Position numbers and translations under genes: made by a program. Shown piece after piece: positions 9,504 through 18,059 of a DNA stretch of 64,000 nt; position 1 is the first letter of the stretch, and every line of letters begins with the position of its first letter. The DNA comes from JANMCE01 sp963791625. GTDB taxonomy: Bacteria; Actinomycetota; Acidimicrobiia; Acidimicrobiales; Ilumatobacteraceae. The notes under the pieces are model-generated. The model was given only the letters and a program-made list of their open reading frames with translations. It searched no databases and was not told where the DNA came from. Where the stretch lies: NCBI GenBank assembly GCA_963791625.1, contig CAWBTA010000006.1:1860001-1924000 (forward strand). Reading direction: 5' to 3'.

Positions 9504-9509
9504 TAGCAT
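9504..9509 (+). promoter_or_regulatory. -10 box (TAGCAT), leaderless promoter
   Basis: TAGCAT lies 8 bases before the ATG at 9518 of the histidine kinase. Confidence 0.5.
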
Positions 9510-9517
9510 CGCCCGCA

Positions 9518-10648
9518 ATGACGAGCTACGAGCATGCCGGCGCAAAGCAGCTTCGTCGACTCCTTGATGCCGTCATGGCCGTGGGCTCAGAGCTCAGCCT
9601 TCCGCTTGTGCTGCAGCGCATTATCGAGGCCGCTACCGAACTGGTCGATGCCCGCTACGGCGCGCTCGGCGTTCTCGACGTCTCCGGCACCCGGCTGGCC
9701 CAGTTCATCACCGTCGGCATCGACGCCGCAGGTGTGGCGGCTATCGGGAATCGCCCTGAGGGACATGGCATTCTCGGATTGCTGATCAAGGATCCGAAGC
9801 CAGTCCGATTGCCTGACCTGCAGGAACACCCCGACAGCTTCGGGTTTCCACCCAACCACCCGCCGATGTCGTCGTTTCTCGGGGTGCCGATCCTGTTGAG
9901 AAACGAAGTCTTCGGCAACCTCTACCTCACCGACAAAGCCGACGGTGAGGTCTTCACCGACGTGGACGAGGAGCTGGTCGTGGCCCTGGCAGCGGCGGCG
10001 GGCGTGGCTATTGAGAACGCGAGGCTCCATGAGCACGTCGGCGAAGTTGCGCTGCTAGGTGAGCGTGAGCGCATCGCTCGCGACCTGCACGATGATGTGA
10101 TCCAACGGGTCTTTGCCGCGGGGCTGTCGCTCCAGTCAACGGCGCAGCTTTCTCGGGAACCTCAGGTGGTCGAACGGCTGATGCAGACCATCGATGACCT
10201 CGACGTCACTATTCGACAGGTTCGTTCTGCGATCTTTCAGTTGCACCAGAGCCGCATCGGTGAGACCAGTGTGCGAGCCGACATCATGACGGTGTGCGCA
10301 GAGTCGTCCCGTGCGCTTGGCTTCGATCCGGTCTGCGTTATCAAGGGCCCGGTCGAAACCGCGGTCTCGGGTGCGGTGGCCGGACATTTGGTTCTCGCCC
10401 TGAGGGAGGCGCTGTCGAATGTTGCCCGCCACGCCCACGCAAGCAAGGTGGACGTGGAGGTCAGCGCGGCGCACAACGTGCTGACACTCGATGTGGTTGA
10501 CGATGGCGTGGGGACCAACGACCACCACCGCCCCGGCAACGGGATCGAGAACATGACGAATCGGGCCCGCAACCTTGGTGGAACCATGACCCTGATCGCC
10601 CCGCCCGAGGGTGGAACCAGAGTGCTGTGGGTCGTGCCGCTGCACTGA
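9518..10648 (+). CDS. GAF-domain sensor histidine kinase (NarL/DevS type)
   Basis: 376 residues. One GAF domain (~20-165), then a HisKA_3 dimerisation domain whose phosphoacceptor is in ERERIARDLHDDVIQRVFA (~residues 178-196), then an HATPase_c domain with ALREALSNVARHAHA (N box) and DVVDDGVG...GNGIENM (G boxes). The order matches the second half of mycobacterial DevS/DosT, which have two GAFs; only one is present here and no transmembrane segment, so it is cytosolic. A response regulator gene is not adjacent, making this an orphan kinase. The neighbouring Usp gene supports a redox or hypoxia role by analogy. Whether the GAF binds haem cannot be told. Confidence 0.9.
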   Translation: MTSYEHAGAKQLRRLLDAVMAVGSELSLPLVLQRIIEAATELVDARYGALGVLDVSGTRLAQFITVGIDAAGVAAIGNRPEGHGILGLLIKDPKPVRLPDLQEHPDSFGFPPNHPPMSSFLGVPILLRNEVFGNLYLTDKADGEVFTDVDEELVVALAAAAGVAIENARLHEHVGEVALLGERERIARDLHDDVIQRVFAAGLSLQSTAQLSREPQVVERLMQTIDDLDVTIRQVRSAIFQLHQSRIGETSVRADIMTVCAESSRALGFDPVCVIKGPVETAVSGAVAGHLVLALREALSNVARHAHASKVDVEVSAAHNVLTLDVVDDGVGTNDHHRPGNGIENMTNRARNLGGTMTLIAPPEGGTRVLWVVPLH

Positions 10649-10661
10649 CGCAGAACGCGAC

Positions 10662-10693
10662 GATGCCCGGCCACGGGGCGGTGGCCGGGCATC
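10662..10693. terminator. Hairpin terminator between convergent genes
   Basis: A perfect 13-bp stem (GATGCCCGGCCAC / GTGGCCGGGCATC) with a 6-base loop lies between the convergent histidine kinase and membrane-protein genes and could serve both. There is no T-tract, as is common in high-GC actinobacteria. Confidence 0.65.
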
Positions 10694-10705
10694 AACGGGG
10701 CATAC

Positions 10706-11371
10706 TTACGACAGCGTTACCCTTGGGGTTCGAGCGTGATGGACGAAGCCTAGGATCACCAACACCGCAAGCACCGCGGCTGCTACGAACGACACAATCG
10801 AGGCGATACCGGCGATGGTGCCGAGGGTCGACCAGGCGAAGGCGGTCAGCAGCAGGCCCCGCAACGTCTCACCTTTGAACAGTGTGTTGCGCTGACCGGT
10901 GATGGTGTCGGCCTTTGCCTTCAAGGTGTCGATCTGCGACTGCGGAGCCTTGGCGGTAATGGCTGCCTGAAGGTCTGCGTTGGCGGTTCGTTCTGGCGTG
11001 CCCAAGTCAGCGTATGTCGAGCCGTTGGCGACCTTGGCGAGGTGGCCGTTGATGTACTTGGCGTAGGCCTCGGCTTCCTTGCCGGTGTCCACCTTGGCCC
11101 CGCCGTACTTGGACAGATCGCTGCGGCCTTCTGTGACCAGCGCGTCTTTGGCCGGGAAGGCGATGTTCTGCGACGCCAACTCGCTGCGAACGTAGTCAGC
11201 GGAGAAGTTGTGTCCCCATGTCAGCAACCCTCCTGCGGCGGCCAGCACGACAGTGAGCAGCGCACCAAAGCCGATCAGCACGCGGTCGATCGCGCGCCGA
11301 CTAACCGCCACCACGCTCTTGGGTGCAATGACGCTGCTCGAACTGGGACTTTGGATGGTTGCGGTACTCAT
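10706..11371 (-). CDS. Three-TM membrane protein, resembles actinobacterial 'LigA-like' membrane family
   Basis: 221 residues. The ATG at 11371 is chosen because AGGAGG lies 8 bases upstream; a longer in-frame start at 11425 has no such signal. One TM segment near the N-terminus (~32-54), an external domain of ~100 residues with SQNIAFPAKDA and NGSTYADLGTPERTA, and two TM segments near the C-terminus (~165-215). This layout, and the NI.F...G...YA.L pattern, resembles a widespread actinobacterial membrane protein usually mislabelled as aromatic dioxygenase LigA; it has no dioxygenase features. It lies alone between two similar hairpin terminators. Function unknown. Confidence 0.75.
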   Translation of the reverse strand: MSTATIQSPSSSSVIAPKSVVAVSRRAIDRVLIGFGALLTVVLAAAGGLLTWGHNFSADYVRSELASQNIAFPAKDALVTEGRSDLSKYGGAKVDTGKEAEAYAKYINGHLAKVANGSTYADLGTPERTANADLQAAITAKAPQSQIDTLKAKADTITGQRNTLFKGETLRGLLLTAFAWSTLGTIAGIASIVSFVAAAVLAVLVILGFVHHARTPRVTLS

Positions 11372-11505
11372 AGAAACATCCTCCTGATTGTGGCCTCTAC
11401 CGTTACGGTACGTCTCAATCCGCACGAGGAACCGAGGACTCGGTCATGAAGGGGGCGGGACCTTTGGCCTCTCGCCCCGACCAACGACCTGAGCCGAGAC
11501 GCGAC

Positions 11506-11535
11506 GATGCCCCGGGCCAGCGGCGCCGGGGCATC
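11506..11535. terminator. Hairpin terminator downstream of rpmA
   Basis: A perfect 10-bp stem (GATGCCCCGG / CCGGGGCATC) with a 10-base loop follows rpmA on the - strand. It shares the 14 bases ACGCGACGATGCCC at its left flank with the hairpin at 10662-10693. No T-tract. Confidence 0.6.
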
Positions 11536-11574
11536 AAGCCGTTCAGATATTGGGGTGTTCAGGTGGTGCGGTGT

Positions 11575-11835
11575 TCAGTCTGCAGCGGGAGCGAGCACGT
11601 CAACGACCTTGCGGCCCTTGCGCTCACCAAACTTCACCGAGCCATGGGCCAAGGCGAACAGGGTGTCGTCCTTGCCGATGCCGACGTTGAGGCCCGGGTG
11701 GAACCGGGTGCCACGCTGGCGAACCAGGATGGTACCGGCGTGAATGGCTGTGCCGTCGAACACCTTGACGCCGAGGCGCTGGGCATTGGAGTCACGACCG
11801 TTGCGGGTTGATCCGCCACCTTTGGTTTTTGACAT
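11575..11835 (-). CDS. rpmA: 50S ribosomal protein L27
   Basis: 86 residues, the normal L27 length. The N-terminus KTKGGGSTRNGRDSNAQRLG is the standard L27 signature reaching toward the peptidyl-transferase centre; it begins directly without the cleaved extension seen in Firmicutes. GAGGAGG lies 5 bases before the ATG. rplU ends 14 bases upstream, so the two form the usual rplU-rpmA pair. obg, which normally follows, is 4.2 kb further left. Confidence 0.97.
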   Translation of the reverse strand: MSKTKGGGSTRNGRDSNAQRLGVKVFDGTAIHAGTILVRQRGTRFHPGLNVGIGKDDTLFALAHGSVKFGERKGRKVVDVLAPAAD

Positions 11836-11849
11836 TTCAGCCTCCTCGA

Positions 11850-12161
11850 TCAGCCGACGGAGATCTTGGTGATCTCGACGGTGCTGTAGTGCTGGCGATG
11901 ACCCCAGCGCTTGCGGTTGTTGGACTTGTTCTTGTACGAGAAACCGTTGATCTTGGGGCCCTTGGCCTCGCCGATGACTTTTCCGGTAACGGAAGCGCCC
12001 TTCAGCTGATCGGGGGTGGCGAGCACCTTGGTACCGTCGACGACGAGCAGCGTGTCAAAAGTGACCGTGCTTCCGTCTTCGACCCCGAGGAGTTCGACAT
12101 TGAGGGTCTGGCCCTCAGAGACTCGTTCTTGTTTGCCACCAGTGGCGATTACGGCGTACAT
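11850..12161 (-). CDS. rplU: 50S ribosomal protein L21
   Basis: 103 residues. Starts MYAVIATGGKQERVSEGQ and contains the L21 signature YKNKSNNRKRWGHRQHYS near the C-terminus. It lies between rne (40 bases upstream) and rpmA, the common actinobacterial order rne-rplU-rpmA. Confidence 0.97.
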   Translation of the reverse strand: MYAVIATGGKQERVSEGQTLNVELLGVEDGSTVTFDTLLVVDGTKVLATPDQLKGASVTGKVIGEAKGPKINGFSYKNKSNNRKRWGHRQHYSTVEITKISVG

Positions 12162-12201
12162 AGCCTGACGATCCTAGTCGGTTGGTTGGGAGATAGGAAA
12201 C

Positions 12202-14071
12202 TCACGAAAGCAGGGCGGGGTCGACGATCAAGCCCCGACCCGAGCACACCGAACATTGATCGGCGTAGGACGTAAGCAATCCTTCACCGATGCGTTTGCG
12301 GGTCATTTCAACTAAGCCCAGCTCAGAGATGTCGAAAACTTGGGTTCGTGTCTTGTCCCGGGCCAGGGCCTGCTTGAACGAGCTGACCACTTTGGTGCGG
12401 TTTTCCTTGATCTCCATATCGATGAAGTCAATGACGATGATGCCGCCGATATCCCGCAAGCGGAGCTGGTGAGCGACCTCGGCCGCAGCCTCAAGGTTGT
12501 TTTGCAGGACAGTGGCCTCAAGGCTGGTGGAACCAACGTTCTTGCCGGTGTTGACGTCGATGACGGTGAGCGCTTCGGTGTGTTCGATGATGAGTGACCC
12601 GCCCGACGGCAGCCACACCTTGCGGTCGAGCGCCTTGTGGACCTGCTCATGGATATGGGTGTGCTCGAACAGGGCAAGACCCTCGACCTTCGGGTCGAAG
12701 TACTGCACTCGGTCGACCAGCCCGGGGCTGATGGCGCCGACGTACTCACGGACATCGTCAAACAGGGCCTTGTCATCGATGATGATCTGGCGGTAGTTGG
12801 CGTTGAATTCCTCACGGATAACGCGCACGGCCATGTCGGGTTCGCGATAGAGCAGCGCCGGTGATTTCGATTGCTTGGCCAACGCCTCGATCTGGTTCCA
12901 CTGTGAGAGCAGACGCAACACATCCGCGCGCAGTTCTTCTTCCACCACGCCTTCGGCGGCGGTACGCACGATGACGCCGTGCTGCTCGGGCTTGACTTTG
13001 TCGAGGATCGAACGTAGTCGCTTACGTTCGTCATCGGGCAGGCGCTTGGAGATGCCGTAGGTCTTGGAGTTCGGGATCAGCACCACGAAGCGGCCGGGCA
13101 GGGACACCTCCTGGGTGAGCCGAGCCCCCTTGGCCCCGATGGGGTTCTTGGTGACCTGGCACACGATCATCTGCTTGGCCTTGAGCATCGTCTCGATACG
13201 GGGCTTGGCACCACGCGGCAATCTTGGGGCCATCAACGTCGTCGAGCTCGGCTGACACGTCACCCGCGTAGAGCACTGCGTTCTTGGGCGTGGAGATATC
13301 GACGAACGCGGCCTCCATGCCCGGAAGGACATTCTGGACCTTGCCGAGGTAGATGTTGCCGTGGATCTCGCTGACGTCGTCGGACGGGCGGCTCACGTAG
13401 TGCTCGATCAGGCTGCGCCCTTCGAGCACGGCAATTTGCTTGACGCCTTCGGTGACGTGCACGGCCATGAGGTACCGGCCGACCGCTTTGCCGTTGCGCG
13501 ACTGGCCGCGCCGGGCGGCGAGCGTCGCTTCGTCGAGTTCGATTGCGGTGCCCGACATGGTGGCCTGGACCGGAACGGCCGGGGTGCGCTTACGCTGCTG
13601 CGGCTGCCTGGCCCCGGGCTCGCGGGGCGGGCGAGTTTGACGCGGCTCGCCGGTGGCCGACGCAGCCGGAGCGCCTGAACCGGCGCCCGAACGACCACGG
13701 CCGCCACGACGACGCTTGTTCCCCGAGGACGGCGAGCCGGCCGACGGGGCCGGCGGCGCAGCATCAGCAGCCGCCGACGGCCGCGTGTCACCGATCTGCG
13801 GGCGCCGTCGGGGCGCCGGCGCAGGGGTATCAGCGGTGTTGGTCTCTACTCGGCCTTCGCCTGGCGGGTCGGGCAGTTCGGGCAAGTTGCCGTCGTCAGA
13901 CGACGAGCCCGCCGGTCGGGTGCGACCCCGACCGCCGCGCGATCCTCGACGACGCTTACGCGCAGCAGCTGCGGCTGCTGATTCGGTTCCGGCTGGCCTG
14001 TCGGACGATCCGCTCGACGCGATGTCGGGTGCGGGGGCGTTCAGGTCGCCGCCTGCGACTGATTCGGTCAT
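12202..14071 (-). CDS. rne: Ribonuclease E/G, reading frame broken by a +1 frameshift
   Basis: Two overlapping frames together give one RNase E/G. The N-terminal part (from the ATG at 14071) has a ~165-residue Arg/Gly/Pro/Ala-rich tail, then the S1-like domain (GKVQNVLPGMEAAFVDI). The second frame carries the rest: RGAKPRIETMLKAKQMIVCQ, the 5'-sensor/DNase I-like region, DFIDM catalytic aspartates (VIDFIDME, with the earlier DVNTG) and the Zn-link CSVCSGRG at the C-terminus. The frames meet near 13226-13229, a run of four G on the + strand; removing one base joins them as DDVDGPRLPRGAKP. RNase E initiates mRNA decay and rRNA processing. A sequencing or assembly error is as likely as a real mutation. 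Confidence 0.88.
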
Positions 14072-14080
14072 GATTCCTCC

Positions 14081-14794
14081 TCATACGCACACCTCGATGT
14101 GCGTCGCCGTCGTCGCCTCGAGTGGGAGGGGTTCCACTCTGGCGCCGTCGGCCTCGATCCATTGATGGGTGCGCAGGACTCTGCCAATCCGTTCCTCGAC
14201 ATCGTCGAGTTCGGGGAAAAGCACCTGCACGAGTTCTACCGGCCGCAACCCACGGCCTTCTGTGGCAATGTCCGCCTCCAAGAGCACGTGACCCTCATCG
14301 GTTCGGACGGAAAGCTGCTTGATTGCCGAGCGAACATCATCCCGGCTCTCAATTCCTTTGCGCGAACGCGTGAGCATGACCGTATCGGCATCGAGCAGAC
14401 GCCGGACGGATACCTCAAGGTCGCCGGCAGCAACGCCGCGCAAGGCGAACACCCACGAGCACGACGTCACGTCGGCCTGTAGGGATGGTGCCGACCGTTC
14501 GATAACGACAGCTGCCGTCGCTTCCAACCCGATCGGCAGGCAGGGGGTGAGCCGAGCCGGCAGATCGGAGATGTCGAAGGCTTCGACCATGTCGATGTCG
14601 ATGTACTCGGCCAATGACTCATGACCGGTCGACAGCGCCAACCCGAAGTGCATCTTTGGCCGGGGTGAGAAACCTTCGGTGTACATCACCCGAAGGCTTG
14701 CCCGGCGCAGGGCGCGCTCCCACATTCGGGCAACATCACGATGACTCGTGAAGCGAACCTTGCCCGTCTTGGAAAACCGAACGCGTACCCGCAT
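14081..14794 (-). CDS. DUF2344 / TIGR03936 family radical SAM partner
   Basis: 237 residues. Starts MRVRVRFSKTGKVRFTSHRD, the conserved beginning of DUF2344, with GFSPRPKMHFGLALSTGHES following; both are family signatures. An alternative GTG start lies two codons upstream at 14800. It starts 7 bases after the stop of the radical SAM gene; in many bacteria the two are fused or adjacent and sit just upstream of the rne/rng gene, as here. The pair is thought to act on RNA or translation components, but the substrate is not known. Confidence 0.88.
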   Translation of the reverse strand: MRVRVRFSKTGKVRFTSHRDVARMWERALRRASLRVMYTEGFSPRPKMHFGLALSTGHESLAEYIDIDMVEAFDISDLPARLTPCLPIGLEATAAVVIERSAPSLQADVTSCSWVFALRGVAAGDLEVSVRRLLDADTVMLTRSRKGIESRDDVRSAIKQLSVRTDEGHVLLEADIATEGRGLRPVELVQVLFPELDDVEERIGRVLRTHQWIEADGARVEPLPLEATTATHIEVCV

Positions 14795-14801
14795 GCTCAC
14801 G

Positions 14802-16775
14802 CTATGAACCACCAACCGGAACCGGTTCGGCCGAACGGCGAGGGAGCCCCAGGCTGACCGGCACCACGTGGCCAACCGACAGATCCTGACCGGTGCCCTG
14901 GCTGCCACCCGCGGGCGGGACCGGTGAGGCCACGACATGCTCGATGCCGTAGCCGGTGCAGACGCCGCAGTCGTAACACGGTGTCCAGCGGCAGTCCTCC
15001 ACGCCGTGTTCGGCCAGCGCGTCCTGCCAGTCCTGCCAGAGGAAGTCTTTGTGCAGTCCGGCCGAGATGTGCTGCCACGGCAACACCTCGGTCTCTTCGC
15101 GATGCCGATGCACATACCAGGCGAAGTCGAGGCCTTCGGCGGCCATCGCCTCTTCCCATCGACCGATCTCGAAGCACTCGCTCCACTCTTGAAAGGTGCC
15201 GCCGGCTCGCCAGACGCGCTCAATGACGCGGCCGATGCGACGATCGCCACGGCTGGCCAGACCCTCGACAACCGAGGCGCGCGAGTCGTGCCACTTGAGC
15301 GTGACGCCCTTCATCTTCTGAGTGGCGTCACGGAGCAGTTGGATCTTGCGTCGCAGTTCCGTTTCGGTGTTCTGCCCGAACCACTGGAACGGCGTGTGGG
15401 ACTTGGGCACGAAACCACCGAGGCTGATCGTTACCGACGCCCGGTTGGAATGCTTCTTGCCGATGGCCGCACAGTTGGCGGCAAGATCGGCAATACCGAG
15501 CGTGTCGGAGTCCATCTCGGTAGGCAGACCGGTGAGGAAGTAGAGCTTCATACGGCTCCACCCGTTGCCGTAGGCGGAGTCGACGGCCGAGTAGAGATCT
15601 TCCTCGGTGATGAGCTTGTTGATGACCTGCCGCAGCCGCCACGAGCCCGCTTCGGGCGCGAAGGTGAGACCGCTTCGCCGAGCCTTGGCCACCTGCGCCG
15701 CCACGCCAACGGTGAACGCATCGACCCGCAATGACGGCAGCGACACGCTGATCTGGCCGCAGCCGGTGGGGTCTTCCATGGCGTCGGACACGGTGGTGGC
15801 AATGCCCGAGAAGTCGGCAGTGGACAGTGAGGTCAGTGCTACTTCGTCGTAGCCAGTGCGTAACAGTCCCTGCTGCACCATGGTGCGCACCTGCTCAGCC
15901 GGACGTTCGCGCACAGGGCGGGTGATCATGCCCGCCTGGCAGAACCGGCAGCCACGGGTGCAACCGCGGAACACTTCGACGTTGAGCCGGTCGTGCACGA
16001 CTTCCGTGAGCGGCACCAACTGGTTCTTCGGGTACGGGAAGGCCCCCAGGTCGGCAATGGTGCGCTTTTCCACCTGCGCAGGCACATCGGCGTATCGCGG
16101 CATAACCGACTTCAGATCTTGTCCGTCGTACTCCACGTCGTACATCGACGGCACGTACACACCCATGATGTGGGACAACTCGCGCAGCACGTTCTCACGC
16201 GAACCGGGCGTGCGGCCCGACTTCTTCCACTCGCGCAACACCACGGTGATGTCGGCAATGACTTCTTCACCATCGCCCATCACGAACACGTCGACGTACT
16301 CGGCCAGCGGTTCAGGGTTAAAGGTGGCGTGACCGCCCGCCATCACAATGGGGTGCTCGGGCCCGCGCTGGTCGTTGCGGACCGGCACACCGGCCAGGTC
16401 GACGCAGTTCAGCAGGTTGGTGTAGACGAGTTCGGCCGACAGGTTGAAGGCCAACACGTCGAACTCGGCCGCGGAACGGTGGGTATCGACGGAGAACAAC
16501 GGAACGTTCTTTTGACGAAGGAGTCCTTCCATGTCGTGCCAGGGCGCATAGGAGCGCTCGGCAACGGCATCATCACGCTCGTTCAGCAGTTCATACAGGA
16601 TCTGCAAACCCTGGTTGGGAAGGCCGACTTCGTAGGTGTCGGGGTAGGTCAGGAGCCAGGCGACCTTGTCTGGACCGTGCTCGGGGCGCTGCGAACCGTC
16701 CTCGCAACCGATATATCGGGCGGGTTTTTGCACTTTGGCGAGAAGTGGTTCCAAAACGGGCCAGAGGTTCGACAT
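14802..16775 (-). CDS. TIGR03960-family B12-binding radical SAM protein
   Basis: 657 residues. The N-terminal ~220 residues match a cobalamin-binding Rossmann-like domain (VLTYPDTYEVGLPNQGLQIL, HPIVMAGGHATFNPEPLAEY). The radical SAM core follows with the cluster motif CTRGCRFCQAG near residue 270. A third Cys-rich element, CYDCGVCTGYG near the C-terminus, is typical of this family and may hold another cluster. Function is not established. It is followed directly by its DUF2344 partner and lies between rodA and rne. Confidence 0.9.
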   Translation of the reverse strand: MSNLWPVLEPLLAKVQKPARYIGCEDGSQRPEHGPDKVAWLLTYPDTYEVGLPNQGLQILYELLNERDDAVAERSYAPWHDMEGLLRQKNVPLFSVDTHRSAAEFDVLAFNLSAELVYTNLLNCVDLAGVPVRNDQRGPEHPIVMAGGHATFNPEPLAEYVDVFVMGDGEEVIADITVVLREWKKSGRTPGSRENVLRELSHIMGVYVPSMYDVEYDGQDLKSVMPRYADVPAQVEKRTIADLGAFPYPKNQLVPLTEVVHDRLNVEVFRGCTRGCRFCQAGMITRPVRERPAEQVRTMVQQGLLRTGYDEVALTSLSTADFSGIATTVSDAMEDPTGCGQISVSLPSLRVDAFTVGVAAQVAKARRSGLTFAPEAGSWRLRQVINKLITEEDLYSAVDSAYGNGWSRMKLYFLTGLPTEMDSDTLGIADLAANCAAIGKKHSNRASVTISLGGFVPKSHTPFQWFGQNTETELRRKIQLLRDATQKMKGVTLKWHDSRASVVEGLASRGDRRIGRVIERVWRAGGTFQEWSECFEIGRWEEAMAAEGLDFAWYVHRHREETEVLPWQHISAGLHKDFLWQDWQDALAEHGVEDCRWTPCYDCGVCTGYGIEHVVASPVPPAGGSQGTGQDLSVGHVVPVSLGLPRRSAEPVPVGGS

Positions 16776-16832
16776 GACCCCGGAAGTCTAACGCGACCGT
16801 CTGAAATCAGTTTGGTCGAAGAAAACCGCCCT

Positions 16833-18059
16833 TTACAACGGCGAATAGCGCCGCATATGCACGTTTTGTACCAATCCGAGCAGCGCGATGAAGGCAATGG
16901 TGGACGATCCGCCCGACGACACCATCGGCAGCGGGATGCCCGTTACCGGCATCATGCCCATGTTCATGGCCACATTTTCGAACACGTGCCACGCCAAAAG
17001 CGTGGCGGCACCGACGGCGATAAGGGATCCCATGTGATCCGGCGCGATCTGCGCAATACGAAGACATCGCAGGATCAGCATCAGGTACAAGAGAAGTAAC
17101 ACTCCCGAGCCGATCAGGCCGAACTGTTCGGCAATGGCGGAGAAAATGAAGTCGGTTCGTTGCTCGGGTATGTCGCCGCTGCTGGTGTTGAAGCCCTTGC
17201 CGAACCCCTTGCCGGTCGCCCGGCCAAGCGTGATGGCCTGCTTGGCGTAGTTCACCTGCTGAATCTGATCCTTGTTGCTGACCTTGGCGACGGTGCCATC
17301 GGCATTGAGTTTCGGGCTGCCGTCCGCGTTCTTCAACTCGATGACCTTGAGCGTCGGATGCAGGAACGTCGTGAGTCGATCCTTCTGATAAGGCTTCAGT
17401 ACAGGGCTGTTGTACACCACGTAGGCGCTGGCCAGTGACAAGACGCTGATCAGAATAATGTGTCTGGCCGGGGCTTTGGCGACGAGCAGCACGCCCATGG
17501 TGATGGCCGCCAGCGTCGAGGCGGTGCCGAGGTCGGGCTGCGCGAGTACCAACACCAGCGGAAGCCCCAGGATCATGAGCGCTTTGATGAACCGGTCGTA
17601 GGGCAGCTTTTGACCACGATCGTCGGAGCAGTAGGCCGCCAGCATGAACACCAGCGTGACCTTGGCCAACTCGGAGGGCTGCAGCTGGAACGCGCCCAGA
17701 TTGAACCAGGCCCGAGCACCATTGACCTCGGCGCCCACCAATCTGACGGCAACCAGCAACGAGGCAGTACCGAAGTACAAGAAGATGGCGTACGGACGCA
17801 GCTTCCGGTAGTCGACAGACATGATGGCCATCATGATGAGGGCGCCGATCGCGACCGCTATGCCCTGCCGGTTGATGCCCGACTTCGGGTCGAGGCCCTT
17901 CGCAACGCGCTCACTCCAACCGGCGATAATGCCGATCCCGGCGAGGCCCGAGGTGATGAGCATCAGTACCCAGTCGATGTGCCTGAACGGCTCGGACGAA
18001 TCGGAGCGGCTCTTCGACTTGGACAACATGGAAGGGGACATACCGCTGTCGAGCAGCAT
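16833..18059 (-). CDS. rodA: Peptidoglycan polymerase RodA (SEDS family)
   Basis: 408 residues with ~10 TM segments. RodA is the glycosyltransferase of the elongasome. SEDS features include GARAWFNLGAFQLQPSELAK, LVLAQPDLGTA, and PVTGIPLPMVSSGGSS near the C-terminus. Between TM segments there is a ~55-residue external loop (KPYQKDRLTTFLHPT, then a charged insert). The ATG at 18059 shares one base with the mrdA stop (TGATG), a better start than the 54-codon-longer in-frame one. RodA pairs with the transpeptidase MrdA upstream. Confidence 0.94.
   Translation of the reverse strand: MLLDSGMSPSMLSKSKSRSDSSEPFRHIDWVLMLITSGLAGIGIIAGWSERVAKGLDPKSGINRQGIAVAIGALIMMAIMSVDYRKLRPYAIFLYFGTASLLVAVRLVGAEVNGARAWFNLGAFQLQPSELAKVTLVFMLAAYCSDDRGQKLPYDRFIKALMILGLPLVLVLAQPDLGTASTLAAITMGVLLVAKAPARHIILISVLSLASAYVVYNSPVLKPYQKDRLTTFLHPTLKVIELKNADGSPKLNADGTVAKVSNKDQIQQVNYAKQAITLGRATGKGFGKGFNTSSGDIPEQRTDFIFSAIAEQFGLIGSGVLLLLYLMLILRCLRIAQIAPDHMGSLIAVGAATLLAWHVFENVAMNMGMMPVTGIPLPMVSSGGSSTIAFIALLGLVQNVHMRRYSPL

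Noticed and set aside
13031..13332. Programmed +1 frameshift in rne
   Set aside because: No slippery sequence with a stop codon or stimulating structure is evident; a G4 run fits an indel.
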